DNA of 64,000 nt, taken from contig JAMKCF010000148.1 of the NCBI GenBank assembly GCA_023634235.1, forward strand, positions 81,928-145,927, given 5' to 3'. The DNA is from Pisaster brevispinus. Its lineage: Eukaryota; Echinodermata; Asteroidea; Forcipulatida; Asteriidae. Both the position numbers and the translations under genes were made by a program. Positions 35,816 through 48,400 of the stretch are shown one piece after another; position 1 is the stretch's first letter, and each line of letters opens with the position of its first letter. A model generated the notes under the pieces. That model was not told the origin of the DNA and searched no databases. It saw only the letters and a program-made list of their open reading frames with translations.

Positions 35816-35947
35816 ATCCAGGGCCTTAGTGATTGCAGCACACAAGGCCCAGTAGCTGCTGTGCTTGCCCCTCAGTAGTCTACTAAGAATCTCTAGTCAT
35901 TGGTCTCCTCCCAGAAGGAGAAATTCAATGTGTCTTCCACAAAGATC
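35816..35947 (-). CDS. Candidate exon upstream of 34238-34388
   Basis: The acceptor TTTTCTTGTTTTTGTACAG and the donor CTGGAT|GTAAGTATG are both strong, and the length is 132 bp (44 codons, phase 0). The frame that continues into the next exon reads LEILSRLLRGKHSSYW and then ALCAAITKALD. A TGA stands in the same frame 17 codons from the acceptor, after LCGRHIEFLLLGGDQ. Either the true acceptor is the internal CAATGACTAG, which also has a pyrimidine-rich lead, or the exon is a poison exon or decayed. The helix-rich sequence is faintly reminiscent of the end of a death-fold domain. That is a guess and not a call. Confidence 0.45.
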
Positions 35948-37040
35948 CTGTACAAAAACAAGAAAACATACAACTAGGGATGAATCACAATCGGCATTTG
36001 AGTAGGATCCTAACCAGCCTCGCTACCATGGGCAGCACGCCGTATCGATACCTCTCATCACTAACCCCTGGTAGGGATGTACAGAAAAACAGCACTGACT
36101 GGCTCTCAAAAGTGACTACTTTGCATGCACGCTTTTTAATAAATATTGAGTGCTAATATGGGGCTTTGTAGGACGCTTAATACATACGCGTAAAAATGTG
36201 AGTATTTTGCCGCAATTCTATTTTAAATGAATCATTTTCTTGCATGGTCACCCTAAACTGCATACAGTTAAACATATCACAAAATAAAAAAAGAATGACA
36301 GAGGACCAGTTGCCTTTTGACATGAATCCTCTTTTAAAGGTTACAATACTTGAGCGCACGTGTAGAATTTATCTGCCTTGTGTCTATTTCAAATGTGCTA
36401 GATTCTAGCACAATGAACCAATTCCAATGGGGTTATAGTCGAGCAAGGCATGCTGGGGAACAATAGCGCAGTGAGATCGATCATCCCTGGGAACAAGGTT
36501 GAATCCTTACTTAAAGAGCTGCTTCAAAACAAAGAAAACAAAAAAGCACAAACTTTAATTTCCTTTCTCTTGTATTTATGTAACTATAAAAATGATATAC
36601 AACTGCCTCTTTCCAAGGGATCTTTTTTGATGGATGTTTGGCCTTTATAGGTTACTGATTTATTACATTCCTCTTGAGGAATTGGTGGCTAAAAATACTT
36701 ATTGCTGACCTTTAGTAAAAAGGAAAGTTCAGCAATTATTTCATCCATGACCCCAACTTCAATGGGAATTTATGCTCAAGAAAAAATTAAAAATCAAAAA
36801 AGAGGGGGGAAGAAAAAAAAAGGGCATTTAGTGGTAGATCAGGAAAAGGGTGTATTTTTCATGATGTCAACACTGTAAGAATTCAAAGTGCCAGTTCCTG
36901 TCTCTGTGTATATTCAATCAACCTTTCTTCTGGACTAAAGATAAAATTGGACCTAAATCAAAGGAGATAAAGTTAAAGTTCAATGCATATGTCTAATGGC
37001 TTCATGGACTTTTATGGCACAATAGTCAGCACTGTGCTTT
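35948..37040. other. Noncoding stretch before the 57-bp array
   Basis: No gene was seen. GGCATGCTGGGGAA near 36446 is an isolated promoter-like word without supporting context. Confidence 0.4.
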
Positions 37041-40000
37041 CTAAGAACACATCAGTGCTCCAAATGAACACTGGACTGCAGACCCATGGCCAGTGATTTA
37101 AGAGTACATCAAGGCTCCAAATTAACACTGGACTGCAGACCCATGGCCAGTGATTTAAGAGTACATCAGGGCTCCAAATTAACACTGGACTGCAGGCCCA
37201 TGGCCAGTGATTTAAGAGTACATCAGGGCTCCAAATGAACACTGGACTGCAGACCCATGGCCACTGATTTAAGAGTACATCAGGGCTCCAAATAAACACT
37301 GGACTGCAGACCCATGGCCTGTGATTTAAGAGTACATCAAGGCTCCAAATTAACACTGGACTGCAGACCCATGGCCAGTGATTTAAGAGTACATCAAGGC
37401 TCCAAATTAACACTGGACTGCAGACCCATGGCCAGAGATTTAAGAGTACATCAGGGCTCCAAATTAACACTGGACTGCAGACCCATGGCCAGAGATTTAA
37501 GAGTACATCAGGGCTCCAAATGAACACTGGACTGCAGGCCCATGGCCAGTGATTTAAGAGTACATCAAGGCTCCAAATGAACACTGGACTGCAGACCCAT
37601 GGCCAGTGATTTAAGAGTACATCAGGGCTCCAAATTAACACTGGACTGCAGACCCATGGCCAGTGATTTAAGAGTACATCAGGGCTCCAAATTAACACTG
37701 GACTGCAGACCCATGGCCAGAGATTTAAGAGTACATCAAGGCTCCAAATGAACACTGGACTGCAGACCCATGGCCAGTGATTTAAGAGTACATCAGGGCT
37801 CCAAATTAACACTGGACTGCAGACCCATGACCAGTGATTTAAGAGTACATCAAGGCTCCAAATGAACACTGGACTGCAGACCCATGGCCAGTGATTTAAG
37901 AGTACATCAGGGCTCCAAATTAACACTGGACTGCAGACCCATGGCCAGAGATTTAAGAGTACATCAAGGCTCCAAATGAACACTGGACTGCAGACCCATG
38001 GCCAGTGATTTAAGAGTACATCAGGGCTCCAAATTAACACTGGACTGCAGACCCATGGCCAGAGATTTAAGAGTACATCAAGGCTCCAAATGAACACTGG
38101 ACTGCAGACCCATGGCCAGTGATTTAAGAGTACATCAGGGCTCCAAATTAACACTGGACTGCAGACCCATGACCAGTGATTTAAGAGTACATCAAGGCTC
38201 CAAATGAACACTGGACTGCAGACCCATGGCCAGTGATTTAAGAGTACATCAGGGCTCCAAATGAACACTGGACTGCAGACCCATGGCCAGAGATTTAAGA
38301 GTACATCAAGGCTCCAAATTAACACTGGACTGCAGACCCATGGCCAGTGATTTAAGAGTACATCAAGGCTCCAAATGAACACTGGACTGCAGACCCATGG
38401 CCAGTGATTTAAGAGTACATCAGGGCTCCAAATTAACACTGGACTGCAGACCCATGGCCAGTGATTTAAGAGTACATCAGGGCTCCAAATTAACACTGGA
38501 CTGCAGACCCATGGCCAGAGATTTAAGAGTACATCAAGGCTCCAAATGAACACTGGACTGCAGACCCATGGCCAGTGATTTAAGAGTACATCAGGGCTCC
38601 AAATTAACACTGGACTGCAGACCCATGACCAGTGATTTAAGAGTACATCAAGGCTCCAAATGAACACTGGACTGCAGACCCATGGCCAGTGATTTAAGAG
38701 TACATCAGGGCTCCAAATGAACACTGGACTGCAGACCCATGGCCAGAGATTTAAGAGTACATCAAGGCTCCAAATTAACACTGGACTGCAGACCCATGGC
38801 CAGTGATTTAAGAGTACATCGCGTATGGGGGCTCCAAATTAACACTGGACTGCAGACACATGGCCAGTGATTTAAGAGTACATCAAGGCTCCAAATTAAC
38901 ACTGGACTGCAGACCCATGGCCAGTGATTTAAGAGTACATCGCGTATGGGGGCTCCAAATTAACACTGGACTGCAGACACATGGCCAGTGATTTAAGAGT
39001 ACATCAAGGCTCCAAATTAACACTGGACTGCAGACACATGGCCAGTGATTTAAGAGTACATCAGGGCTCCAAATTAACACTGGACTGCAGACCCATGGCC
39101 AGTGATTTAAGAGTACATCAAGGCTCCAAATTAACACTGGACTGCAGACCCATGGCCAGTGATTTAAGAGTACATCGCGTATGGGGGCTCCAAATTAACA
39201 CTGGACTGCAGACACATGGCCAGTGATTTAAGAGTACATCAAGGCTCCAAATTAACACTGGACTGCAGACACATGGCCAGTGATTTAAGAGTACATCAAG
39301 GCTCCAAATTAACACTGGACTGCAGACACATGGCCAGTGATTTAAGAGTACATCAGGGCTCCAAATAAACACTGGACTGCAGACCCATGGCCAGTGACTT
39401 AAGTGTACATCAGGGCTCCAAATTAACACTGGACTGCAGACCCATGGCCAGTGATTTAAGAGTACATCAGGGCTCCAAATAAACACTGGACTGCAGACCC
39501 ATGGCCAGTGATTTAAGAGTACATCAAGGCTCCAAATGAACACTGGACTGCAGACCCATGGCCAGTGATTTAAGAGTACATCAAGGCTCCAAATTAACAC
39601 TGGACTGCAGACCCATGGCCAGTGATTTAAGAGTACATCAGGGCTCCAAATGAACACTGGACTGCAGACCCATGGCCAGAGATTTAAGAGTACATCAGGG
39701 CTCCAAATGAACACTGGACTGCAGACCCATGGCCAGTGATTTAAGAGTACATCAAGGCTCCAAATTAACACTGGACTGCAGACCCATGGCCAGTGATTTA
39801 AGAGTACATCAGGGCTCCAAATGAACACTGGACTGCAGACCCATGGCCAGAGATTTAAGAGTACATCAGGGCTCCAAATGAACACTGGACTGCAGACCCA
39901 TGGCCAGTGATTTAACACTGGACTGCAGACCCAAGGCCAGTGATTTAAGAGTACATCAGGGCTCCAAATGAACACTGGACTGCAGACCCATGGCCAGAGA

Positions 40001-41345
40001 TTTAAGAGTACATCAAGGCTCCAAATGAACACTGGACTGCAGACCCATGGCCAGTGATTTAAGAGTACATCAGGGCTCCAAATGAACACTGGACTGCAGA
40101 CACATGGCCAGTGATTTAAGAGTACATCAAGGCTCCAAATTAACACTGGACTGCAGACCCATGGCCAGTGATTTAAGAGTACATCAGGGCTCCAAATTAA
40201 CACTGGACTGCAGACCTATGGCTAGTGATTTAAGAGTACATCAGGGCTCCAAATTAACACTGGACTGCAGACCCATGGCCAGTGATTTAAGAGTACATCA
40301 GGGCTCCAAATTAACACTGGACTGCAGACCCATGGCCAGTGATTTAAGAGTACATCAAGGCTCCAAATTAACACTGGACTGCAGACCCATGGCCAGTGAT
40401 TTAACACTGGACTGCAGGCCCATGGCCAGTGATTTAAGAGTACATCAGGGCTCCAAATTAACACTGGACTGCAGGCCCATGGCCAATGATTTAACACTGG
40501 ACTGCAGGCCCATGGCCAGTGATTTAAGAGTACATCATGGCTCCAAATTAACACTGGACTGCAGACCCATGGCCAGTGATTTAAGAGTACATCAGGGCTC
40601 CAAATGAACACTGGACTGCAGACCCATGGCCAGTGATTTAACACTGGACTGCAGGCCCATGGCCAGTGATTTAACACTGGACTGCAGGCCCATGGCCAGT
40701 GATTTAAGTGTACATCAGGGCTCCAAATTAACACTGGACAGCAGGCCCATGGCCAGTGATTTAAGAGTACATCAGGGCTCCAAATTAACACTGGACTGCA
40801 GACCCATGGCCAGTGATTTAAGAGTACATCAGGGCTCCAAATTAACACTGGACTGCAGACCCATGGCCAGTGATTTAAGAGTACATCAGGGCTCCAAATT
40901 AACACTGGACTGCAGACCCATGGCCAGTGATTTAAGAGTACATCAGGGCTCCAAATTAACACTGGACTGCAGACCCATGGCCAGTGATTTAAGAGTACAT
41001 CAGGGCTCCAAATTAACACTGGACTGCAGACCCATGGCCAGTGATTTAAGAGTACATCAAGGCTCCAAATTAACACTGGACTGCAGGCCCATGGCCAGTG
41101 ATTTAAGAGTACATCATGGCTCCAAATTAACACTGGACTGCAGACCCATGGCCAGTGATTTAAGAGTACATCAGGGCTCCAAATGAACACTGGACTGCAG
41201 ACCCATGGCCAGTGATTTAACACTGGACTGCAGGCCCATGGCCAGTGATTTAACACTGGACTGCAGGCCCATGGCCAGTGATTTAAGTGTACATCAGGGC
41301 TCCAAATTAACACTGGACAGCAGGCCCATGGCCAGTGATTTAAGC
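37041..41345. repeat. 57-bp minisatellite, about 75 units
   Basis: The unit (CATGGCCAGTGATTTAAGAG, then TACATCAGGGCTCCAAATTA, then ACACTGGACTGCAGACC) repeats head to tail. Because 57 is divisible by three, both strands stay open. The plus strand encodes MASDLRVHQGSKLTLDCRP and the minus strand WSPDVLLNHWPWVCSPVLI, each over and over. Variants mark sub-blocks: a GCGTATGGGG insertion (38820, 38940, 39175); CATGACCAG units (37826, 38168, 38624, spaced 6 and 8 units); and 33-bp short units that lost 24 bp between two TTAA-type matches (for example 39903, 40391, 40631, 41211). No start, splice or domain evidence supports coding. Confidence 0.95.
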
Positions 41346-42874
41346 ATCGTGCCAGTAAAATCATGACCTGATGAGAAGCCCAGTGGTCTTGTGTTTTTCA
41401 ATTGAATAACAAGACTTCAAATCAGGATATTTGGTCCTAGAAAAAAAGTATCTAGTACTAGGTGACCTACATGTACATTTTTGGTGAAGGCTTATTCAGG
41501 CTTTTTAACCACAATTTCTTGAAACTTGGAACCAAGACTAAGGGGAAGAATGGCAATCAACGTGATAGACTGCGAAAATCCGAGCGGTTTCCTTGCCGTC
41601 CCAAAACTTGAAGACAAGGGTCTGTCTCAGTAAAATCGTTTTAACAAATTATACAAAAGTATTGAACAAACAGTTTAAAACTCTCTACAGTGACACACCT
41701 GTTCTAGAAGAGTGCACAAAACCACAATTTTGTGAATATAGAAACCATTTTTTAAATCAAATATGTTAATGTTATTTTTGTGTGTACAGTCTATGCACAT
41801 ATCAACACGAACATACAGGAAAAGTATCACTTGTCTGAGAGTCTTCATTCAGCCTGTTCAGCTGTGTACAGGCTTTGACTCAACGCCTTTGTTTATGCTT
41901 GTTTCCAAGATGGAATGTTACATATTCTTCACAATTGTTAATTTTCAAGATTGATACCTGCGGACCGCTGGAGAAGAAAATAGCTTCAACAAGATCGTAA
42001 AAAAATATGGTTTAGATTAGTGTAAGCAAGGTTATTTCCTTGCTTCGCAGCTACTGCACCCCTTTAGATGTGTAATACAAAATAATGAAAAAAAAAATGG
42101 TCATTGAGGTTTGTTTACAACATCAACTTAGCTTGAAGAATAAAACCGGAGAAACCTCTGAACCTTACCCATATCACAATCTATGTTCGAATACACAGAG
42201 AGGCTATGAAACGATTTACTTTAATGTACCTTTAGCCTGTGCTGACATGCGCCCTCTAAGTCCGGTTCGATTTGCAAAAGTAGAAATCCCTTTGAACACA
42301 ACAACTCGGTCTTTGAATGCATGTGTAGATACCGCAAGTTAACAGTGTAGGAACGACAGCCACAAATTCAAACCTTCTGATATGACTAACACATATTTTG
42401 TAGCAAAGTAAATTATATAGACTCCCGAAAATCTTATTAGTTAGACCATTACACAAATCTTTAAACTAAAATCACAGAAAGCCAAGTACTGAGGCTTAGT
42501 CAGTGTAGCCCTGCTTCCTAGACCAGTCATTTAAACCACTTATCTGACCTTTTTAACACAATTACCAGCTCATCCAAACCTTGTAACAAACTCATAGTTC
42601 ACAGAAACTCATTTGAAATATTATGAAAAAACTAAATCCTCTCTTTTTAGAACAACAAACAGTAGACCTTTTAATTTTCCCTAAACATTGGTTAAACAAG
42701 GAAGTAATGCGCAAAAACATTTTGATACTCCAATCCAACTTCAAATCAAAACAGTTAAAAAGTCGGTAAAAACAATGAAGGGGCTCTGTAAAAACCTGAT
42801 TGTTTCTGTGAGTGCCCGAGCTGTTTTTGATTTACTTCGTTCTCATTGATAAGACATTGATAGGACGTGTGAAG
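41346..42874. other. Upstream region of the Ig receptor gene
   Basis: No other gene was recognised. The receptor promoter or a 5' UTR intron should lie here. A pyrimidine-rich lead (TTTTTGATTTACTTCGTTCTC) followed by GATAG lies about 10-50 bp before the ATG and could be a splice acceptor, in which case transcription starts further upstream. No TATA box is obvious. Confidence 0.4.
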
Positions 42875-44611
42875 ATGGATATCACCAAGTTGCGTGTGTT
42901 TATGAGCATTGTCTTGACTGCATTGATCTGTAAGGCAGAATGTCAGATTTTCTACTTGAACCCACAGAGTGCTACAGTCACCGAGGGGAGTAAAGTAACA
43001 CTCACTTGTGGATCGAAGTATTTACCAAGCTGTACTGCTTTAAGCTTCAGCTGGCAGAGAAAACTTAATCAACATTCTGACATCGAGGACATTTCTCTTT
43101 GTTCCCGTCTAACATCAAACTTTGCAGGACGTAGCGGTATTGTTGTTCAGCAGGACAGTGAGCGCTATAACCTGCAAATCAATAACGTCCAACGAGATGA
43201 CAGTGGGACTTATTGGTGTAATATGATTGAGACAGATAATAAGCAATACAACAGTGAGACAGCTTTATTGACAGTTAATCCACTTCTCCCCGAGTATAAA
43301 CCTTCTTGTAACATTTATCCAAGTCGACCAAGAGTCGGTGAAACCGTCTCGTTCAATTGCACTCTCTCAGAACGCGACCCTCAGAGCCTGTTGACCTGGT
43401 TCGAATCCACATCAAGCGATGCTATCCAGATTGAAGATAAAACAGAAGTCAGTCCAGGTGAGACTTACGCAGTTGAGCGTGAGTTGACCGAGTCTGACAA
43501 TATGAGAGAGTTTACATGTGTAGCTGGTCCCCACCTTAATGGTCCAAATTGCTCCATTACGCCTATTCAGATACCAACGACTGTCTCAATCTCACCCTCT
43601 CATTTGACGCTACTTGAACACCAGATTGCGACATTCACGTGTGGCTTGAATTCTACACCACAACAAATTGCAAATAGATTTAAATGGCGCGTGTTCCTGG
43701 TTGACAAAAGCGAAATAAAGGTTAACCGAGACACCGTGCAAAACCTGGATGGTCGGTTTAAACTTGACCAAAATGGACAAACTCTTCAGATTATCGATGT
43801 AACTCTTGGAAAATTCAACAATTCTAAGATCAGATGCATTGCATTTCACGACAGTACACCCATTATAAGCGTCAATGATTCACTGTTATTCGTCTTGCCT
43901 TTACCCACGGCCACACCAAAGACAAAGACAGTTTCAATTATTGTTGGTGGAATCATCGGTGCAATCTTCTTTCTGATAATCATAACTTTACTTGGATGCT
44001 ACTTGATTAAACACAAACACAACCCCACCGGACCAGGGCAGACGGCAGCTACACGTGAGCAGAGACCGTCTACAGGTGAGAGAGTAGCTGTGAGCAGCGA
44101 GGATCAAAATGGTCAAATGTGTGACGAAATCTCGTTGGATGCTGGAGGAGATCGGAACGCCAGGATGTCAAGTAGTGCTACGAAAGAGGCTGAAGTGTTG
44201 TACGCGTGTGCCGATAAGACTGGACGTAACAAAATCAAGAGATATGGAGTGCCTGCTCCATCAACAACTGGTCAAGATGGTTACACAGTCACTAACAGAG
44301 ACAGCGTGGACGAGGAGATTGGACATGCAAGGGATCAAGCGATATACACAATGGTGAACAAACCTATGAAAACCAAACCAAACCACCCAGGGAAGAATGA
44401 CCATCACAAAGTTAATCAACTACCAGATGAGGACGGCAAAGAATCAGACACACCCATTGAAGACGATGTTGTGTCACGCAAGAAAAACATGGAGGGACTG
44501 GTATATGCGGACTTGGACCTACATCGCCCCTCACCAGCCAGGAACACAGAAACACTTCAGTCGGAGGAGCAGAGTGAGTATGCTGAAATCCGTCGTGATA
44601 AATACATGTAG
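42875..44611 (+). CDS. Ig-superfamily inhibitory-type receptor (CD300/pIgR-like V domain, ITIM tail)
   Basis: A single-exon gene of 578 codons. The ATG has A at -3 and G at +4. An in-frame GTG at 42812 is not a credible eukaryotic start. Residues 1 to about 22 are a signal peptide. Domain 1 has Cys45, Trp60 and the DDSGTYWC motif ending at Cys115, plus an extra pair Cys54/Cys76 as in CD300/pIgR-type V domains. Domain 2 has Cys162, Trp175 and Cys215. Domain 3 has Cys256, Trp271 and Cys321. N-glycosylation sites are at Asn161, 225, 259, 315 and 334. The membrane span is about 353-378. The tail holds LVYADL (Tyr544) and SEYAEI (Tyr569), two good ITIMs 25 residues apart near the C-terminus, plus weaker tyrosines at 443, 470 and 491. 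The layout resembles the tail of vertebrate SIRP-alpha. By family knowledge such tails recruit SH2 phosphatases; the ligand is unknown. A single exon for three Ig domains is unusual and may mean a retrocopy. Confidence 0.9.
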   Translation: MDITKLRVFMSIVLTALICKAECQIFYLNPQSATVTEGSKVTLTCGSKYLPSCTALSFSWQRKLNQHSDIEDISLCSRLTSNFAGRSGIVVQQDSERYNLQINNVQRDDSGTYWCNMIETDNKQYNSETALLTVNPLLPEYKPSCNIYPSRPRVGETVSFNCTLSERDPQSLLTWFESTSSDAIQIEDKTEVSPGETYAVERELTESDNMREFTCVAGPHLNGPNCSITPIQIPTTVSISPSHLTLLEHQIATFTCGLNSTPQQIANRFKWRVFLVDKSEIKVNRDTVQNLDGRFKLDQNGQTLQIIDVTLGKFNNSKIRCIAFHDSTPIISVNDSLLFVLPLPTATPKTKTVSIIVGGIIGAIFFLIIITLLGCYLIKHKHNPTGPGQTAATREQRPSTGERVAVSSEDQNGQMCDEISLDAGGDRNARMSSSATKEAEVLYACADKTGRNKIKRYGVPAPSTTGQDGYTVTNRDSVDEEIGHARDQAIYTMVNKPMKTKPNHPGKNDHHKVNQLPDEDGKESDTPIEDDVVSRKKNMEGLVYADLDLHRPSPARNTETLQSEEQSEYAEIRRDKYM

Positions 44612-45069
44612 GTACTAGAGGTTTGTTAAGTTCTACTTCACCTAAGGCATGGTTGAGAGATACTGCACATTAAGAGTATAATATAGGATTGGTAAAGCTG
44701 AAATATAGCCACTGTGTTAATGTTTTGTTTGAGCAAACATAAACGCAAAATAACTTTACATATATAGGCTAAATTCAATGTGTGAGTCCGGAAAAACAGT
44801 GAAAAACCATACACAGTTTTCAGCGTGTAAACACATTGTCCTTCATTTTTGTGGTAACAACCGAAATAAGATGATGCAGGGTTATTTTTCTGTACAGGTT
44901 TTTAGACACAGTTCTCTCGAATATGACTTCATTTTAGAGGGAATAATTCACACATAGAATGGTTCTTTTATGAACGTCATAATCAGCAAGATTTCAGACC
45001 AGACTTAAACAACAATGTTTCAATAACATTGACGTACAATGTGTGCATGCTTTCTTTCATAAAGAACAA
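44612..45069. other. 3' flank of the Ig receptor gene
   Basis: This is probably 3' UTR. There is no canonical AATAAA close to the stop. The first clean AATAAA outside a repeat is at 45654-45659, beyond the SINE. Confidence 0.4.
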
Positions 45070-45077
45070 CCAAGTCG

Positions 45078-45415
45078 CAAGACTCAGGTTCTGCTGGCTG
45101 AGTCATCAGGGTGTGGGTTCGAATCCTGGTCATGACAATTGCACTTTTGAGCAAGATACTTAACTAAATAAATGCTTCTTTTCACCCAGAGGTAATTGGG
45201 TACCATTGAGGGCAGAGATGCTTAAGTAATTGTTTTAGCTTAGTGCGCTACATACTTGGCAGCACAGGCTGTATACTCCAGAGGGAGCTGATGCATGATG
45301 GTTTAAGGATTGAAAGAAATCACTCAGTGATCAGGGCTAATAATATTGGAGCGCCATGTGCGCTACATGTATATAAGTAGTCATTTGACTATTATTATTA
45401 TTATTATGCCAACAT
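45078..45415 (+). mobile_element. tRNA-related SINE with (ATT)n tail
   Basis: The head contains GGCTGAGTCATCAGG and GGGTTCGAATCCTGG (a B-box). It is followed by CATGACAATTGCACTTTTGA, shared with the SINE at 53150-53502. The tail contains GCGCTACATGTATATAAG and ends in ATTATTATTATT. It lies in the 3' flank of the receptor gene. Confidence 0.8.
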
Positions 45416-45419
45416 TCGT

Positions 45420-48400
45420 AGCACAAGTCGCACAATAACGCCACGGTCCATGTCAATTCTCAAGACTTAACCCCAAATCATATCCAATACTTTTAAGATC
45501 AGGTCTAATAATGGTCAAAGATGTTGTCATAAGTATTAGGGATCTTTTAGTTTAAAACAGACCTCTCTATCGAAACAATATCCGGGCGACCTTTTTGTAT
45601 GTCTGAAGTCTGAACTGCATCATTCCCCAAAACAGTTCAAAGATAAACTCATGAATAAACATACTTGAATCAACAGTATCACACCAAGTTAATCACTTTT
45701 CAACTTGAATGTAAAGCGTACATTTGTGCATTTTGGAATTATTATCATTTCCATCATTTTGTGTGCAAAACTTTGTCTAAGAATCAATATACGGTACTTT
45801 GTTATTTTGCAGTCAAGCCGATTTCAGAGATAATATTTGGCATAGCTTCAAAAACTTTAAAGCCGAAACTATTTTTTTAAAGTCTATTTTGAATCTATGA
45901 AACTGTCTGAAAATTACTCATCGTTTATTTATTACGTTTTAGATCATGGCGTGTCTTTTCCATCTTTAAACTTAACTATACTTTCATGTATTGAATGTTA
46001 ACCAGGATTTTCCAGCCAAGAGTTCCTTTAATGTAAACACAATTACACAGAGGCGTTTTTATATTTATGACTGTTTTTGTGCAGTCATTCGTTCCTATGT
46101 AATAAAAATTAGATTGTCTGGCTGTGAACTAAATTTGACTTTCACAAGGAAACGATTGTTAAAAAAATACAAACATGGGTCTTGTTTAGTGTTTGTGGTA
46201 TACAGACGTGGGCAGTACAGGAAAAGGATGTGGCACACTTTCTGGCTTAACGCCATTTTCGGAAGTAGAAAAAAACAACGTTCTGTCTGAACGGGAAGTA
46301 GGAAAGATTTAAAAAACTTTTCACTTAACCCAGCCTATTACACTCGTGATAATCACATTTAGTTCCATAATCCAGTTTTCAATTAGTTTCATTTTTAAAG
46401 TTTCAAAAAAAACTACAAAATGTCACAGAACAATTTCTCTGATTGTTGTGTACCTTCTATACAGGGTCCCATGTATTTCATTGTTTTCTCCATTTACAAA
46501 CCGGCAGCGAGTTGACCGCCCTCGATATTCTAGACTGGACTTTCCACCCATCTAGGGGGGAGGTCAGTTTCCAGGATTGTGTTTTTTTTTCTTTTTATCG
46601 GCTAGGGATTATTATTTTGTTAAATCTCTGGTTAAATAATTTTTATGCGTGTGTAATATAGTTGATCTTACTATTTGTTGTTTCACTCTATTGGGCTGAA
46701 TTTTTACGACTACATTATTCTAATGAAAATATTAATGCATTATTTGTTTACCATCATTTAAAAAATTCTTTTAAATCCTCTGCAAAAGGAATAGGTTATT
46801 AACGGGTTGATTTTTTAAGAACTTCTTAAGAGAAAGAAAAGTAAAAATAAACCAGTGGAGAGAACAGGTTATTATGTATATGTATATTTATACAGAATGT
46901 TTTTTTGCGGGGGAGCATTGTTTGTACCCGTATTATGTTTACTCAAGAAATATTTACAGATGTCAAATCAAGTTGACATATTTAGTCTATATCATAACCA
47001 ATATATTATATCCAAACAATGTTTATTTTTGTACATGACAGAGAAACCTTGTAGGTAAATGTATCAGTTAATTACTAGGTCTATTTAATGTTAGCTGTTA
47101 TAATTATATTATTCATTGCTTGTTTAGTCGAATTTAACGATTGCATTATTATTGCTTTTATAGTACAAAGTTGTTAAATTCTGGCACAAGTACTTTTCAA
47201 AGTAACAACTTTCAGGATTAATATTCTCATTGAGGAACTGTCATTTCTTAACACAATAGTTATAGTCGGCTATGCATGTTTCCATGTCAAGCAGCTAACC
47301 GGCAGTTCAGAAGCATTACACTAGACTTTTGTTTCTGGTTATTGCCTTTGCTGGTGTGGCAGGAGCTTCTGTGTCCCCCCCCCCCCCCCAATGGTAAATT
47401 GCGTCAAAATTTCTTCGAATCAACTTCCTTCAGCCCAAGTTGATTTACTGTATGGGGACACATGCACACATACCGGGTAACAACATCCCATATGACACTG
47501 GGCTTGGTCCAGTAGTGTATTTTAATGATTGGAATTTGATTTTAACCCTGCTTCAGCTAAGCTTACCAGCTTTGTGGAGTTGGGTGAACGTCCCATACAA
47601 CATAAATGTCTACAAATAATTATGTGATAAATGCTAAAGGGGCGACCTCTATCAACTGCCCGAGAAAATATCCATTCAATTAAATAAAACGGGGCTATAA
47701 TCTATGCAAACTCATTAAAATACATGGTTATTTAGATTATTGCAATCAAAACAAGTAAAGGTAATTTTATGGTCTTTTATGCAATTTGCTCAACTTTGAC
47801 GGTACAAAAGACAAAAATGTTTCAACTGGTTTCTGGATTATAATCAGTGAGTGAAGTTCCGAGTGAAACTGTTCCTTTCAGATAAATCAGTAATCGGAAT
47901 AATGAAATGGGCCTAGCTACGCTGTTTGAAGTTGGTTGAAAGATTCATATCCTTTATTTGTGCGGCTTACAAATAACTAGCTTATCAGTGCTATTGTTTA
48001 TTGTTTAAAAGCCTGGACTTTGATTTTGTTTATGTTTTACCCGCTATACAACAGATGCCGGTGGTGATGCGTACACAATAAAATATCATTATTTCAAAAT
48101 AAAAAGGGAAATATTAAAAAAATTGACTAAAACAAACTGTAAGACTCGCAGACATTTCAACATTGGGAACAATAAAAGGGTGTTATGATGTTAAATTTGC
48201 ATCTGGGATAAAGAATGTTATTTGTGTCTTACCCATACACTCATGAGTGTCTTGCCTGAAACCTCTGCACTTTTCCGAGTCCTGTGAAAAAACAATATAA
48301 CAAATGCAAGTTATTTTGTTTCGTTTACATAGTTTGGGGGGGGGGGCAAATATGCGCAAGGAAACCCAAGACACCCTAATGTGTAACTACACAAAAGATT

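Noticed and set aside
35816..35947. Selenocysteine at the in-frame TGA
   Set aside because: No conserved context, no SECIS-like element was seen, and simpler explanations exist.
37012..38781. 589-codon minus-strand open frame in the 57-bp array (and the 361-, 380-, 167- and 186-codon ones)
   Set aside because: The frame is open because 57 is divisible by three and the unit has no stop. Both strands are open alike, and there is no start context, signal or splice support.
37041..41345. CRISPR-like array
   Set aside because: There are no variable spacers between conserved repeats. It is a plain minisatellite in an animal genome; the same applies to the 35-bp array.
42812..42874. Longer N-terminus of the Ig receptor
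   Set aside because: It would start at GTG, which is not a normal start in animals. The ATG at 42875 has a strong context and is followed directly by a signal peptide.
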